Part shown: piece by piece, positions 9,858-21,068 of the stretch | Numbering within the stretch: position 1 is the first letter of the stretch | Layout: each line of letters starts with the position of its first letter | Assembly (NCBI GenBank): GCA_039105265.1 | Contig: JAPFFF010000012.1 | Location: forward strand, 3,410,001 to 3,474,000 | Origin: Tritrichomonas musculus | Lineage: Eukaryota > Parabasalia > Tritrichomonadida > Tritrichomonadidae | DNA length: 64,000 nt | Direction of reading: 5' to 3' | Notes under the pieces: model-generated | Seen by the model: the letters and a program-made list of their open reading frames with translations, nothing else | Databases searched by the model: none | Told to the model about the DNA's origin: nothing | Program-made: the position numbers and the translations under genes

Positions 9858-12800
9858 TTGTAAAATTTTTTGAATTACTGCATTGCACTTATTTTTACAA
9901 ATTAAAAATATGTTTTAATAATTATATATACGTCCAATATGAAATATCAAAATTAAAAATAAGAAAAATATGAAATTAAAATGGAAATCTAAAAATAATT
10001 TTCTCCTTACCTAACAGTTAATGCAATTTTATTATTATATTTTAATTTATAATAGTATCTTGATATATTAATAATATAAAATAATATGCTATCTAATAAA
10101 AATATAAAGTTATACTTATTTATAAATTAACTGTCATTATAACTTTTTGAGCATCGCATTCAATTATTTTGTTATAGATTTGAATTGATTTAAATCAACG
10201 TGTTTTTGATCCATTCAATTTTTTTATCTAAATATCTAATAATATTTTGTAATTGTGTCTTGAATTTAAATAAACAAATAAATATTTAAAATACTTAGAT
10301 AAAGTTGCCATAATTGATAATATATTTTCTATTAATATTGACTTTATTATTTATTTTACATTTAGATACAACTTCGTGACAGCTAAATTATTTTATAAGT
10401 TGCTTTATTATCATTATTAATCGTTTAACTGTATTATTATTTTGATTTAGATTCATTTATTTTTTAATAAAACAATTTCGTGACAGCAAAATCATTTGAT
10501 TATTTCACATTATATGCGTATTATCATAACTTGACAGCATCGTCTAGATTATATATTTTTATTATTGTAGAAATTTTTGAAATAATGCATTACCCTTGCT
10601 TTTATAGTTCTTGTAAATAATCTAATATTTTGCAATGTTGTTTTACTTTCAAATAAAAAAATAAGTATTGAAATGCTGTATAATATTAGTTTTATCTTAA
10701 CGTGACAGCATCGTCTAGTTTTTTTTTTTAATTTGTGATAAAATAATCTGTGTAAAATAATGTTCGGTTTAGTACACTTTTCAAACATGTTTATCTTGTT
10801 AAAAAACAAAAATTGTATTATTCCATCATGTTAACAATCAAAATAATATGATGATTATTATAAAAAAACATCAACAAATAATTAAAAAATTGATAGTAAA
10901 GAAATTTTGCATATTTTTAAAAAAATTAAAACTTACATTAAAAACCTCGATCTATGTACTCAAATAATTGAATAAAAATATTCAAAAAGATACACCTATA
11001 GAAAAAGTTAAGAAAAAAGATCTTTATAGAACATCTTTATGTAATAAGTAAGTTTAGTATTCCGCAGACCGGTATTATATTCTTGCCAAATGTACATTTC
11101 TTCCCATGCGCATCAATAGGATCGATAATTCATATTTTTCTCTTGCTATGATCTTCTTAAGTTTTATCAAAATCTTAAATAAAATATCAATTCAATTATT
11201 TTTGAATGTTTTTGAATTGATTATTTTTGTCCTTTTCAATTTTGAAAGAACCGAACATTATTTTAGGGAATAGTTTTGAATATTTATTTGTTCTAGCAGA
11301 TTTCAAATATATCTTGATATTTTGAAAAATAATTTGAAATTTTAAGTTTAAAATAGAATTAAGCACTAATATAAAATATAATTATTTCAATTAAATTAAA
11401 AAATTGTTTATACAATACGATTAATGCATCTTCGGTTGTTGTTCAACACGAAAAGTTCTAATAACTTTTTAAATGAATGATAAACATCTAAATAATTGGC
11501 ACAAAAGTTAAATATAGCATGCTTTCTAAAATGAAATAGAGCGATTTCGTTAAAATTGTAATTTAATTTAGTAATTAATACATGATTTGTCAACTCAAAA
11601 TAAAAATATTAGGAAAAGCTCTCTATTTGTTTGTAGGGAATCTGAAATTATTCAAAAATACATAATTTATATATGGATATATTAAATACACGAAGACTTA
11701 TTTACTCGGAATCATTTGTTTAAACATTTCTGAAGGACGTTAAAAATCATTCAATTTATTTTATTTTTTGACTTTATGCATTCAAATATTCAATGTTGTA
11801 AACTTCGTTATTTTATGATATGATCTTCTCAAAACTATTCCCTTTACAAAGAAGAATTATATTTGAAAATTTTTATTTGGAAACAGATGACATTAAAAAG
11901 AGCTTATTAAGGTAAAGTATTCAATTTTAAATCTTTCAAAAAGTGAATGAAAGAATGAGTGTTTTATAACTAATATCATGATTAAAAAAAATCTTGATTG
12001 GAGCAATGTTGATAAAAAACAATAAGTTATAATATTTCGTGTTTGCTTGCTCTTAAATATTTCCATGAATGAAGATATGATAAGGAATATTCATTAGATC
12101 AATAGGCACAAGTCGGAAAAAAAGGCTGATCAACTAGTTTTATTTCGAAATCTTATTATGAAATAAAAAAAAAAATCTGGAATCGTGACGTTGGATTTCT
12201 TTTTATTGCTAATTTCATTTTTTGAGTACTTTATTTTTTATACTCCCCAGAAATCTCTTTTTTTCTCACAATTTTTTTCAATTAAAAATATTTTACAACC
12301 AGTCTGACCGATTCTATGAGATTATTCAAATTAATTGAGATATTTTTTTGAAGTCAATAATTTATATATAACTCATAAAAAAAACAATATATAAACAATT
12401 AAACATTTGAATATAAATATTAACATTATTTTATAATATATTATAATAATAAAAAGTACTATTAAAGCAGTATATGAAAAATCAAATTTAAATCATTCTG
12501 AAAAAATTAATGGTAATTAAATAAATTAAATAGATAAATCATTTGATATTTATTAATAGCAAATCAGTTATTTGTTCAGCAAAAATAATGTATTTTTTAA
12601 AAATGAAATATTCGTAAATAGAACTCAATTTCAACTCCAAAATTTTAGATTGGAAAAAAAAATAGTATTATATATTAACAATTATTTATCAAAAATATTA
12701 TTTATCAGGTATTTGGCGAGAAAACGAACCTCGCCAAAAAAATACGAACGATAGATTCAATTCTTTCAAATTATTTGAAGGAAAAACTCACAATTTACTC

Positions 12801-14317
12801 GTTAGACGATTAGAATTTCAATAAATTATTTTCATGCTAATTATTGAAAATTGAATATCATTGAAAGTATGTATTATTTATTATATATATTTCTTGATCA
12901 ATTATATATATACATTTAATATAATTTTTAAATAAAATATATATATAAAAATAAATAACAAATTAATAAATAAATCTAATGTAATCCTTTGTTATTATAT
13001 TAAAATACATAAAAATAACATTATAAGGTCAATTTATAACCATATCTCTCTTTTTATATTAATCTATTTTTATTTTGATAAAATTTGAATAAATATCTTA
13101 TTAAAATAAAAATATAATTTTAATAATATATATATAATTATATGAATCTGTATTTATATTCAAAATATTAATATTTTTATTGAATATTAGAATATATAAA
13201 AAAAAAATAATCGTTTTTTATCTGAAAAATTTATTTAATAATTTCAATTAATTCAAAAAATTTGGGACCTATATCTCAATTTTCATTGAATTTTGAGAAA
13301 TATTCTCAAATCATATTACAACTCTGTTTACAACTATCAAACAACTCAGAAAATCATTATCAATACATGATATATTAATTCAATTTTATATCATGTATTT
13401 AGATATGATTTTATTTCATTCTATTGAATTTTTGATAAGAGCCTCCATAGAAAAAAAAATTTTTAATATTCATTTATTCTCACAATTTTTCTGAATATAA
13501 ATGAATGAAGTGAAACCAATAATTGAGATAAACTATTAGAAAAAATAATTATATTTTTATTGAAATTTCAATTAATTAATATAATCTTTCAATTTTGGTC
13601 TTTTCAAAACATACAACTATCCGAGTAAATTTTGTTTTCTTCCCTTGTTTTCTTGTTTATATAAATGTTGAATTGGATTTGGCATTTTGTAATTAATAAA
13701 ATATCCCTAATACTAAACTTCTATTGATGGTAAAGGCCAAAGTAAAACGGTTTTGGTGAAAATAAAATCAATTTAATATTTTGCATATCTTAAAATCTTG
13801 GTGTATTTGTAAATCTTACCACGAGCATATTGTTTTTATATAATAGCATACGTCTATATATCATCAAAAAAACTTTATATTTAAGGTTTGCCATAAATAT
13901 TATTAAAAAAATCGAATTTAGCATTTAAGCAATGCTTTTTTTTAACTTATCATGGCTTGGTTGTAGATAAAAAACGCATAAAACGTCAAATCGAAGATGG
14001 AAAACATCGGAAAGCTCGTCGTTTTATATTTCTAAAAAAAAAATTCAGAGCTTATTTAAAAATAATAATGAGATTTTTAAAATATTATTAAATTTCTTGC
14101 GGTAAAACTAAGCTAATTATTTATAAATAATTAAAAATGATAATAATAAAGATATTATTATTAAATAGAGTAAATAATATGAGGAAATCATTTTAATTTT
14201 AAGAATATTGATTATAAAAGCAAATTATCAAAATACTGCTCTGAAATTTTATCAGAAATGTATTTTATTTAATTGAAAAAAAATTGAATGAATAATTGAG
14301 CGTTTATCATATCTACA
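9858..14317. other. Gene-free AT-rich stretch with small inverted-repeat elements
   Basis: No credible gene. Visible items are: four copies of a GTGACAGC/TTGACAGC motif at about 10377, 10471, 10527 and 10703 (two extended to GACAGCATCGTCTAG); an inverted pair TAAAATAATGTTCGGTT (10753-10769) and its complement (11249-11265); the 577-bp element at 11266-11842; a possible coding scrap on the minus strand at ~11045-11140 (reads IIDPIDAHGKKCTFGKN); a TTTGGCGAG/CTCGCCAAA hairpin at 12712-12738; and a GC-richer scrap at 13950-14035. Confidence 0.45.
11266..11842. mobile_element. Possible 577-bp MITE with 14-bp terminal repeats
   Basis: GGGAATAGTTTTGA at 11266-11279 is perfectly inverted at 11829-11842. 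TTTA flanks both ends (11262-11265, 11843-11846). The interior is AT-rich and non-coding. The repeats are short, so the call is tentative. Confidence 0.45.
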
Positions 14318-14322
14318 TGTAT

Positions 14323-14651
14323 AGTAGTATGATAAAAAGGGTGATTTCGGACCGAAGTCCTCACTCCCCCTTTTTAACGTCGTTCGCCTAGCGCAAGTAC
14401 AACTGTTAAACCTTCGATACAATTCTTATATCTTTCTCCAATATTATCTTCAATAGGCGTGATTTCTCAAAAACAATGCTCAGGACCGTTTTCAAAATCA
14501 AAATCAACGTCATTGAGCGATCGCCATTTTATCGAATTACATATGCGAGATAAATTGATGGACTTGTGTGGGGTTTTCATTAGTGTTTCCATATGTAATT
14601 AAAGGTAGGTGATTTCGGACCCTGTATTGCGCATAAAAATAATTCTCATTT
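14323..14651 (+). repeat. Polinton left terminal inverted repeat
   Basis: Inverted match to 31452-31803, from AGTAGTATGATAAAAAGG inward to ATAATTCTCATTT. The motif GGTGATTTCGGACC occurs near both the outer and inner limits of the arm. Confidence 0.9.
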
Positions 14652-14689
14652 TAAAATTTTCATTTATTATTTTCATTAATTTTCAAAAT

Positions 14690-14797
14690 TTTTGTTCTAC
14701 TTTTTGAATTTAAATTTTTGTTCCACTTTTTGAATTTAAATTTTTGTTCTACTTTTTGAATTTAAATTTTTGTTCCACTTTTTGAACTTAAATTTTG
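14690..14797. repeat. Tandem ~29-bp repeat, four copies, just inside the Polinton left arm
   Basis: Units of the form TTTGTTCYACTTTTTGAATT, each followed by TAAATTT; C and T alternate at one site between successive copies. A second short array, GGAAGTCAACCGGA-like, follows at about 14815-14860. Both are non-coding, between the terminal repeat and the polymerase gene. Confidence 0.7.
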
Positions 14798-15177
14798 ATG
14801 TGGTGGAAGAGATCCGGAAGTCTGTCGGAAGTCAACCGGATGCCAACCGGAAGTCAACTTTAAAATTTTTATTATCAAAATTGAACTGAATTAATGAAAA
14901 TAATTTATGTAGTAATTGAGAGATAAAATTTTATTGATTTTCCATTTATAATTCACAAGTTTATGGTTATAATTTATGAAAAGCATTAATAATAAAAAAT
15001 GTCGGACTTTCTATTTTTCGAACCTCATAACTTTTCCACTCACGAATTACCATTAAGTTATGGGTCCAATCGAGAATATTTTTAGATGGTTTTTGTTTGT
15101 GACTAAATTCTGAATTCCATTTATTAAACATAATTTTTTGTTTCTTTATTTTTTTTATCAAACATAAAACAACGCAA

Positions 15178-18100
15178 ATGACAAAACTAGAAGATACACC
15201 AACACCAAAATTATATGAACTCCTGAGCCTGATTGTAAATGAAGAGATCACAGAAGAAGATAACTTTTTTGTTAACAAGAACGATCTCATAGAAACTATT
15301 GCATATGAAATTTGTGATCATGGTTACGATGGTGACAACATTTATGAAGCTATGTTCTGGTTCATGAAAGGTATAGAGCAAAATGAAAAAGCAAAAGTAA
15401 CAAACCAAAAAGAAGAAGTGCCCGCGAAAGATGAAATTCCCCAAGTACCACCTCCAAAAGATATACCACGATACATTGACAATAATGATAACTACTTTTT
15501 GAAGAACTTGAAGAACAACATATGGAGGAATACCACGAAAGATGATTCATTTGTTAAGATCACTTATAACGATTTCATCAAGCTCAAAGACGAACAAGAA
15601 AAAATAGTGGACGCGATTATGAAGAAACTTTATGATTCACCAGAGGAGTGGCACATCAATTTCGAACAACTTACGAACCGCGGTAGAGATTTACTATTTC
15701 CTGCTCTTCATAATTTCTTCAACACTATTGTCAAGAACTTCTCTGTCACAAATCAATACAAACTCAGATTCAAAGTTAATAATGAATGGCGGACTTTACC
15801 TTTGACACCAGAAGCTTTTAACAAACTTATGGAAAACTTTACTAAGAAGCACTTTATATTTGACATGGATGATGTAAAACCTGAGTACTTTTATGAGAAA
15901 GGTAGCATGGAACTCCCAGAATGGTCTCTCTTTTCTCAACTTATCTTCAGTAAAACCAAAAATGTAAAAAGTAATGCTGATCGTGGTGGTTCTTTCTTTC
16001 AATTCTTAGTCAAAGATAGCTGTCCACAAGAGATAGTAAAATACCTGACTCGCCTACAAATTTTCGACACTCTTGCTAACAGTAAAGGTAAACAACGAAA
16101 AGAACTCGATGACTGTTGCTTCATATATGCTCTTCAACAAACAGGGTGCTATGATGATGAAACACTTAATCAAATGCGACTAAGAATCAACAACAGATAT
16201 CTCTCCAATTCTGCTATCAACAATCTATGTCAAGAATTTAAGATCCACATCAGTGTTTCCTTCATTAATGAAGATGCGAATTCCAAAAACAAGAAGAAAT
16301 CAATAGGGAAGAATTCATACATAGGAGTCGAGAAAGCAGAACCAAATCGTACTCACAAATTCAACATTTACGAGAAACACTACTTTATTGAAGAGCTGAC
16401 ACCATTTTCTACATACTACATTTCTCATCTCGCAGAGCTTTCACCGGACAAGGCTAACATGGAGTACAACAGCAATCATTGGAGGAAGGCAAGACATTTC
16501 ATTAGTTCTTCCAATTTAGTGAGGGCATTGATGAAGAACAATTATTTTCGTCCATTAAATTTCGGAGACGGTTGTATTCTCAAAACTATTTTCAATAATG
16601 ATATCAAGAAGGATGTCACAGGAATTAATCTTGATTATGACGAACAATCCTGCACTCAACTTATTAAACCAAAAACAATGAAGAAGAAGACAATTGAAAT
16701 CAATGATAAAAAGAGTTATTGGTACTGCGATTCTGAGGCAGACACTTCTGGAGACATTCATCGCCCATACATGTTCGTTCTTCAGTCCAAAGACGGCACA
16801 ATAACAAAAACATTTAAAGGAGAAAATTGTAGTGTTTCATTTCTGGATTTCCTTCCTGATTTCTCTGTAGTGTACTTTCACAATCTTGCTTACGACATTA
16901 GATTTCTTTGTTCATATGGCATAAGGAAGTCTGTCATTAAAGGAAACAAATTTATGAAAGGCACAATTGTCTACAAATCTAAAACACTCTATTTCCGTGA
17001 CACACTTCCTATTCTCTCATGTAAGTTATCACAATTACCATCAATGTTTAATCTCGATAGTGGACAGAAAGAAGTTTTCCCCTACAAATATTACACCATG
17101 GAGAGACTCAAGAAGAATGTTGGCGTGATTAATGAAGCAGGAGAAAATGAAGATAAGAGATGGACCGAAGAAACAAAACAACAATTCCGCCACAACTTAG
17201 ACATTATTGGCTGTCGTCTCTCTGATACCACATTTGACATGTACAAGTATGCAGAATTCTATTGCACCCAAGACGTGAACATTTTACGACAAGGCTTTAA
17301 TAAATTCAGAGATGGTTTCATTAAAGATTTCAATATAGATCCTTTCAACTTTGTCTCCATTTCTTCTCTCGCTAATGAAGTTTTCAATCAGAGAGTTTAT
17401 TATGATCACGACTTATATAAATTAGGTGGTGTCCCTCGTTACTTTTGTTCACATGCTATTTACGGTGGGAGATGTATGACTGCTTACAACAAGAAATGGC
17501 ACACACAAAAGAAGTTATGCGATTTCGATGCAGTATCTTTGTATCCGTCTGCTATGGCACGCTTATATACCGTAAGTGGCACTCCTAAAGTTATTGAAAA
17601 AGAGAATCTCAATATGGAATTCCTCTCTAAGCAAAGTGCTTATGTTGTCGAAATTGAGGTCACAAAAGTAAACAAACATTACCCTTTCCCATTGTTAGTT
17701 CGCAAAGTTAATGGACTGAACTTAAATGATGACAGAATAGGGAATGGAGAGCCCGTGAAGATGATAGTTGATAATATTTACCTTGAAGATCTCATTAATT
17801 TCCAGAAGATAGAGTTTACATTACTGAGAGGATACTACTGGGACGGTAAGAAAGATTACACAATTCAAAAAATCATTAGGGAAATCTTCAATAAGAGACT
17901 CGAATACAAGAAGCAAAAAAATCCATTACAGAACTTATACAAACTTATCATGAACAGCTGCTATGGTAAAACTATTGAGAGGCCCACAGATAAAGAGTTC
18001 AAGTATTTGTATGAGGGAGATGAATTAGAGAAGTATTGGAAGAAGAATTACATGAAGATCAAAGAAGATGTCCAACTTCATAACTCAAAACTACATGCAT

Positions 18101-18705
18101 TAAAAGTACTCAAGCCTATAGACGATCATTTTAATTTCTCATTACTAGGCATACAAGTTCTATCCATGAGTAAGAGAATCATGAATGAAGTTATGTGTCT
18201 GGCCTACGATATAGGATGTCACATATACTACCAAGATTGTGACTCGATGCATATAGAAGTTAATGATTTGCCAAAATTAGTTGAATCATATAGAGAAAAA
18301 TATGGTAGAGAATTAATAGGCAGCAATTTAGGACAATTCCACTCAGATTTTCCTACAATTAACAACCATGATGAGATGCCAGTTGCTGTTGAAAGCTATT
18401 TCCTCATGAAGAAGATGTACATTGATAAGTTACAAGATAGTACCGGTGATGTTGACTACTTTATTAGAGGCAAAGGTCTAACATTAGCGAGTATCAAACA
18501 TGCAGCAAAATCAGAGTATAACAATGATTATATGAAATTATATGGAGAAATTTATAATGGAAAAGCACAAATGTTCGATCTTACTAAAGGTCAACCATGT
18601 TTCAAATTTAATTCCAACATGACAATCTCAACTTTGAACAAATTTGCGAGAACAATAAAGGTTAAATATGAAGAAGGCAAACGTGAAAACTATTTTCTTT
18701 CTTAA
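15178..18705 (+). CDS. Polinton protein-primed DNA polymerase B
   Basis: A 1175-residue family-B polymerase that would replicate the element by protein priming. Exonuclease motifs: YCDSEAD (D518, E520), HNLAYD (N569, D573) and YCTQD (Y695, D699). Polymerase motifs: DFDAVSLYPSA (782-792), KLIMNSCYGKT (922-932), YQDCDSMH with D1020 and D1022 in the DTDS position, and KKMY (1078-1081). The N-terminal ~500 residues hold a DDCCFIYAL segment (311-319) reminiscent of the D-x-N-C active-site loop of OTU proteases; that resemblance is tentative. It is the first gene inside the left terminal repeat and lies 29 bp ahead of the nuclease gene on the same strand. Confidence 0.95.
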   Translation: MTKLEDTPTPKLYELLSLIVNEEITEEDNFFVNKNDLIETIAYEICDHGYDGDNIYEAMFWFMKGIEQNEKAKVTNQKEEVPAKDEIPQVPPPKDIPRYIDNNDNYFLKNLKNNIWRNTTKDDSFVKITYNDFIKLKDEQEKIVDAIMKKLYDSPEEWHINFEQLTNRGRDLLFPALHNFFNTIVKNFSVTNQYKLRFKVNNEWRTLPLTPEAFNKLMENFTKKHFIFDMDDVKPEYFYEKGSMELPEWSLFSQLIFSKTKNVKSNADRGGSFFQFLVKDSCPQEIVKYLTRLQIFDTLANSKGKQRKELDDCCFIYALQQTGCYDDETLNQMRLRINNRYLSNSAINNLCQEFKIHISVSFINEDANSKNKKKSIGKNSYIGVEKAEPNRTHKFNIYEKHYFIEELTPFSTYYISHLAELSPDKANMEYNSNHWRKARHFISSSNLVRALMKNNYFRPLNFGDGCILKTIFNNDIKKDVTGINLDYDEQSCTQLIKPKTMKKKTIEINDKKSYWYCDSEADTSGDIHRPYMFVLQSKDGTITKTFKGENCSVSFLDFLPDFSVVYFHNLAYDIRFLCSYGIRKSVIKGNKFMKGTIVYKSKTLYFRDTLPILSCKLSQLPSMFNLDSGQKEVFPYKYYTMERLKKNVGVINEAGENEDKRWTEETKQQFRHNLDIIGCRLSDTTFDMYKYAEFYCTQDVNILRQGFNKFRDGFIKDFNIDPFNFVSISSLANEVFNQRVYYDHDLYKLGGVPRYFCSHAIYGGRCMTAYNKKWHTQKKLCDFDAVSLYPSAMARLYTVSGTPKVIEKENLNMEFLSKQSAYVVEIEVTKVNKHYPFPLLVRKVNGLNLNDDRIGNGEPVKMIVDNIYLEDLINFQKIEFTLLRGYYWDGKKDYTIQKIIREIFNKRLEYKKQKNPLQNLYKLIMNSCYGKTIERPTDKEFKYLYEGDELEKYWKKNYMKIKEDVQLHNSKLHALKVLKPIDDHFNFSLLGIQVLSMSKRIMNEVMCLAYDIGCHIYYQDCDSMHIEVNDLPKLVESYREKYGRELIGSNLGQFHSDFPTINNHDEMPVAVESYFLMKKMYIDKLQDSTGDVDYFIRGKGLTLASIKHAAKSEYNNDYMKLYGEIYNGKAQMFDLTKGQPCFKFNSNMTISTLNKFARTIKVKYEEGKRENYFLS

Positions 18706-18734
18706 TTTTTTATTTCACATATACATATCAAGAC

Positions 18735-19508
18735 ATGAGCAGGATTAGATGGAATACACAAATGGTAGCAGAAGAGTTAGCCAAAGAAAATTGTATATTA
18801 ATAAGTAAATACGAAAGAGGTGACAAGAGAATAACATACACATATGAGGGACAACAATATACCGTAAGATTTGATGACTGGAAATGTAAAAAGAGACCAT
18901 CAAGACCACATTTATCAGGTGGCAATAGGATCACTAAAGAACATACAAAATGGAATAACAAAAGTGTAAATGAATTATTGATGAAAGATGATTGTGAGTT
19001 AGCAGATGAGTATCACAATACAAAACAAAGAATCAGATACAAATACAACAACTCTTATTACTGGACTACACTAGATGACTGGATTAATCACAATTCAAGA
19101 CCACATAATTATTACCAGCCTTTAGAAAAACAATTTAGAGAGTATTTAGAGAGCAACAACATTGAATTCACAACACAGAAAACATATGAAGATCTCAAAA
19201 GCGCTAAGAATTATAAACTACGATTTGACTTTTATTTATCGCAATTAGATTTGTTAGTAGAGATGGACGATAGAAGTCATAGAAGTGATGATGAACAAGT
19301 GAAAAATGGTAAGTTGAAAGATCAATACTGTATAGAACATAAGTTAAAACTATTGAGGATTGACGAAACAACTCCCACATCTGAATATGAAGAAGCTATA
19401 AAACAAATGACAGAACAAGATTTGTACGTACTTAGATATGGCAGACTCTATCAAAACTATAATGGAAAATACAAAGAAGAAATCATAAATGAGCAACATC
19501 AAAAATAA
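18735..19508 (+). CDS. Polinton VSR-like / PD-(D/E)XK nuclease with two N-terminal repeats
   Basis: 257 residues. The C-terminal half (about 128-235) has the pattern FREYLE...KLRFDFYLSQLDLLVEMDDRSH: D165 and E176-x-D178 with H182 look like the metal site of VSR/DUF559-type endonucleases, followed by a helix with K195/D197. The N-terminal half contains two ~45-residue repeats (about 6-59 and 73-124), each ending DDWx...SRPH, which look like a duplicated small DNA-binding module. It sits directly after the polymerase gene, so a role in replication, integration or repair of the element is plausible. The nuclease assignment rests on motif pattern only. Confidence 0.7.
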   Translation: MSRIRWNTQMVAEELAKENCILISKYERGDKRITYTYEGQQYTVRFDDWKCKKRPSRPHLSGGNRITKEHTKWNNKSVNELLMKDDCELADEYHNTKQRIRYKYNNSYYWTTLDDWINHNSRPHNYYQPLEKQFREYLESNNIEFTTQKTYEDLKSAKNYKLRFDFYLSQLDLLVEMDDRSHRSDDEQVKNGKLKDQYCIEHKLKLLRIDETTPTSEYEEAIKQMTEQDLYVLRYGRLYQNYNGKYKEEIINEQHQK

Positions 19509-19626
19509 AGAGCACAGATGATTATCACAAAAAAAGTTCACCATATTTTTCTTTTCATAATTGGTGCGAGGTCATGAGCCATAATTGGTGCGATCCATAA
19601 TTGGGGTCATGGGGAGAGTCATGTTT

Positions 19627-20757
19627 TTAGCCATACATCTTCTTTAATCTATATCTCGGTACTACTTGCTCATTATTTTTGTCATCTCTCACTCTATACA
19701 AACCATCTTCATAACCAACTACAAAATGTTCTCCAGGCTGTATAACCCTTCTTCTTTTCATCATTGTATCTTTAGGATTGTAGACCTTTACATTAGTCCC
19801 ATTTTCTAATTTCCAATCTTTTCTGTTCATAATTTCATAGTTCTCTTGTACGATCTTCCTTACTATGAATTCTTCAAGGTCCGCATCATCTTGCACCATC
19901 TTTGGAGTTACATCAAATCCTGCATACTTAGATAGAGTTTTGTGTGGGCTATTGTTGTACTGCCAAACTATTTCACTCATAATGTTCGGCGTAATTCTTT
20001 CTACTTTCATTAAGTAAGCCATATCACGAATAGTACGTATAACTCTATCTATGATTCCCAATGATGAATGCAAAGGTTCTGTATGCCCTCCCACTTTTTG
20101 TCTTCTCACTTTTTCAAACTTAATTCTTTGTGGAAAATCATGGTAAACATTGATAGCCTCCTCAGAGAAGAAAGCTTTTTCTGCATCCCCTATTAACTTT
20201 TCCACATATAGATTATCAAAGTCTACCATATCACCAAGAGCATTAATAAATACCTGCGCTGATTTGATTTCCCTAGTTATGACTCTATTACCGTTATTCA
20301 CTGCTACATTCACAGGTCTAGCAAATAAGTAACGAGTATTAATGTTGATAGCAATAAGGTACACAATATCCTGAGTCTGCATCAAGTCTATCAAGTATGT
20401 ATATCTACTAGTGACAGAGTGCAGCTGAAACTTTTTGATGTTCTCCTTTAATGGAAAATTATTACTGTGGATCTCTTCTGTGTTCTTCCTAAGTCTACTC
20501 TCTAATTCTTGTAACCTTGCTACCTTATTTTTGGACTTGAATCCTATGAGGTTATTAATTGGTGGCTCCACTAATAAATCACCATATTTTCTGATATACC
20601 TTTTCTCATATTCTTTATACCAATTATCTAGCTTCCTCTTTGTGGGCCTAAAGTTTTGCATAAGTAAGTTAAATTCGTTGTAGGTAAGCTTTTTAGGGTT
20701 TTCATTTACGAGCTGCTCTATTCTCACACCTTCAAATGCTGACGAAAACACATTCAT
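19627..20757 (-). CDS. Polinton retroviral-type integrase
   Basis: 376 residues from the ATG at 20757 (start MNVFSSAFEG). That start is chosen because longer upstream reading overlaps the divergent gene starting at 20778. The core has the RNase-H-fold integrase layout: TYLIDLM with D124, IGDAEKAF with D191, and LGIIDRVIRTIRD around residue 237 as the third acidic position. An SH3-like basic C-terminus follows (NVKVYNPKD...VVGYEDGLYRVRDD...VPRYRLKKMYG). The N-terminal ~110 residues are helical and basic. It would catalyse insertion of the element and create the short target duplication. Confidence 0.9.
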   Translation of the reverse strand: MNVFSSAFEGVRIEQLVNENPKKLTYNEFNLLMQNFRPTKRKLDNWYKEYEKRYIRKYGDLLVEPPINNLIGFKSKNKVARLQELESRLRKNTEEIHSNNFPLKENIKKFQLHSVTSRYTYLIDLMQTQDIVYLIAININTRYLFARPVNVAVNNGNRVITREIKSAQVFINALGDMVDFDNLYVEKLIGDAEKAFFSEEAINVYHDFPQRIKFEKVRRQKVGGHTEPLHSSLGIIDRVIRTIRDMAYLMKVERITPNIMSEIVWQYNNSPHKTLSKYAGFDVTPKMVQDDADLEEFIVRKIVQENYEIMNRKDWKLENGTNVKVYNPKDTMMKRRRVIQPGEHFVVGYEDGLYRVRDDKNNEQVVPRYRLKKMYG

Positions 20758-20777
20758 ACTTTTTATTTCAACTAAAA

Positions 20778-21041
20778 ATGTCAATGACGTTACAGCCACG
20801 CTCAGGACAAGCCTTCGCGAGTCTTCCACCACTCCGAAGACCACATCAGAGAAGTACATTTGCAACTCAAACATTAAAACAGATCAACAGTAGACTTCAA
20901 TATTACAGACGAGTTCTTAATACACCTATGCCCGAAGATGAGAAAGGAATTATGAAAAGACAGAAATTACAAGCCAAATATGAGAGAGATATGAGAGTTA
21001 GAAGATTATTAAACCGAGCAATTTCTAATTATTATTCATGA
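20778..21041 (+). CDS. Polinton small basic protein, unknown
   Basis: 87 residues from the MSMTLQPRSG start at 20778, divergent from the integrase with a 20-bp gap. It is rich in Arg/Gln (for example MRVRRLLNRAI near the end) and predicted mostly helical. It could be a DNA- or capsid-associated basic protein, but I recognise no family. It is followed on the same strand by another unknown gene at 21069. Confidence 0.6.
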   Translation: MSMTLQPRSGQAFASLPPLRRPHQRSTFATQTLKQINSRLQYYRRVLNTPMPEDEKGIMKRQKLQAKYERDMRVRRLLNRAISNYYS

Positions 21042-21068
21042 GCATTTTTGTTTCTTGTTGGTTATTAA

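Noticed and set aside
12712-12738. TTTGGCGAG hairpin as a terminator or RNA gene
   Set aside because: A single 9-bp hairpin with no gene ending nearby.
13950-14035. GC-richer scrap (reads DKKRIKRQIEDGKHRKARRF) as a gene
   Set aside because: Too short, without start or promoter; kept only as a note in the gap description.
14967-15290. 107-codon minus-strand frame at the start of the Polinton polymerase
   Set aside because: It is antisense to the polymerase N-terminus and its leader, has no family resemblance, and is explained by shadow coding.
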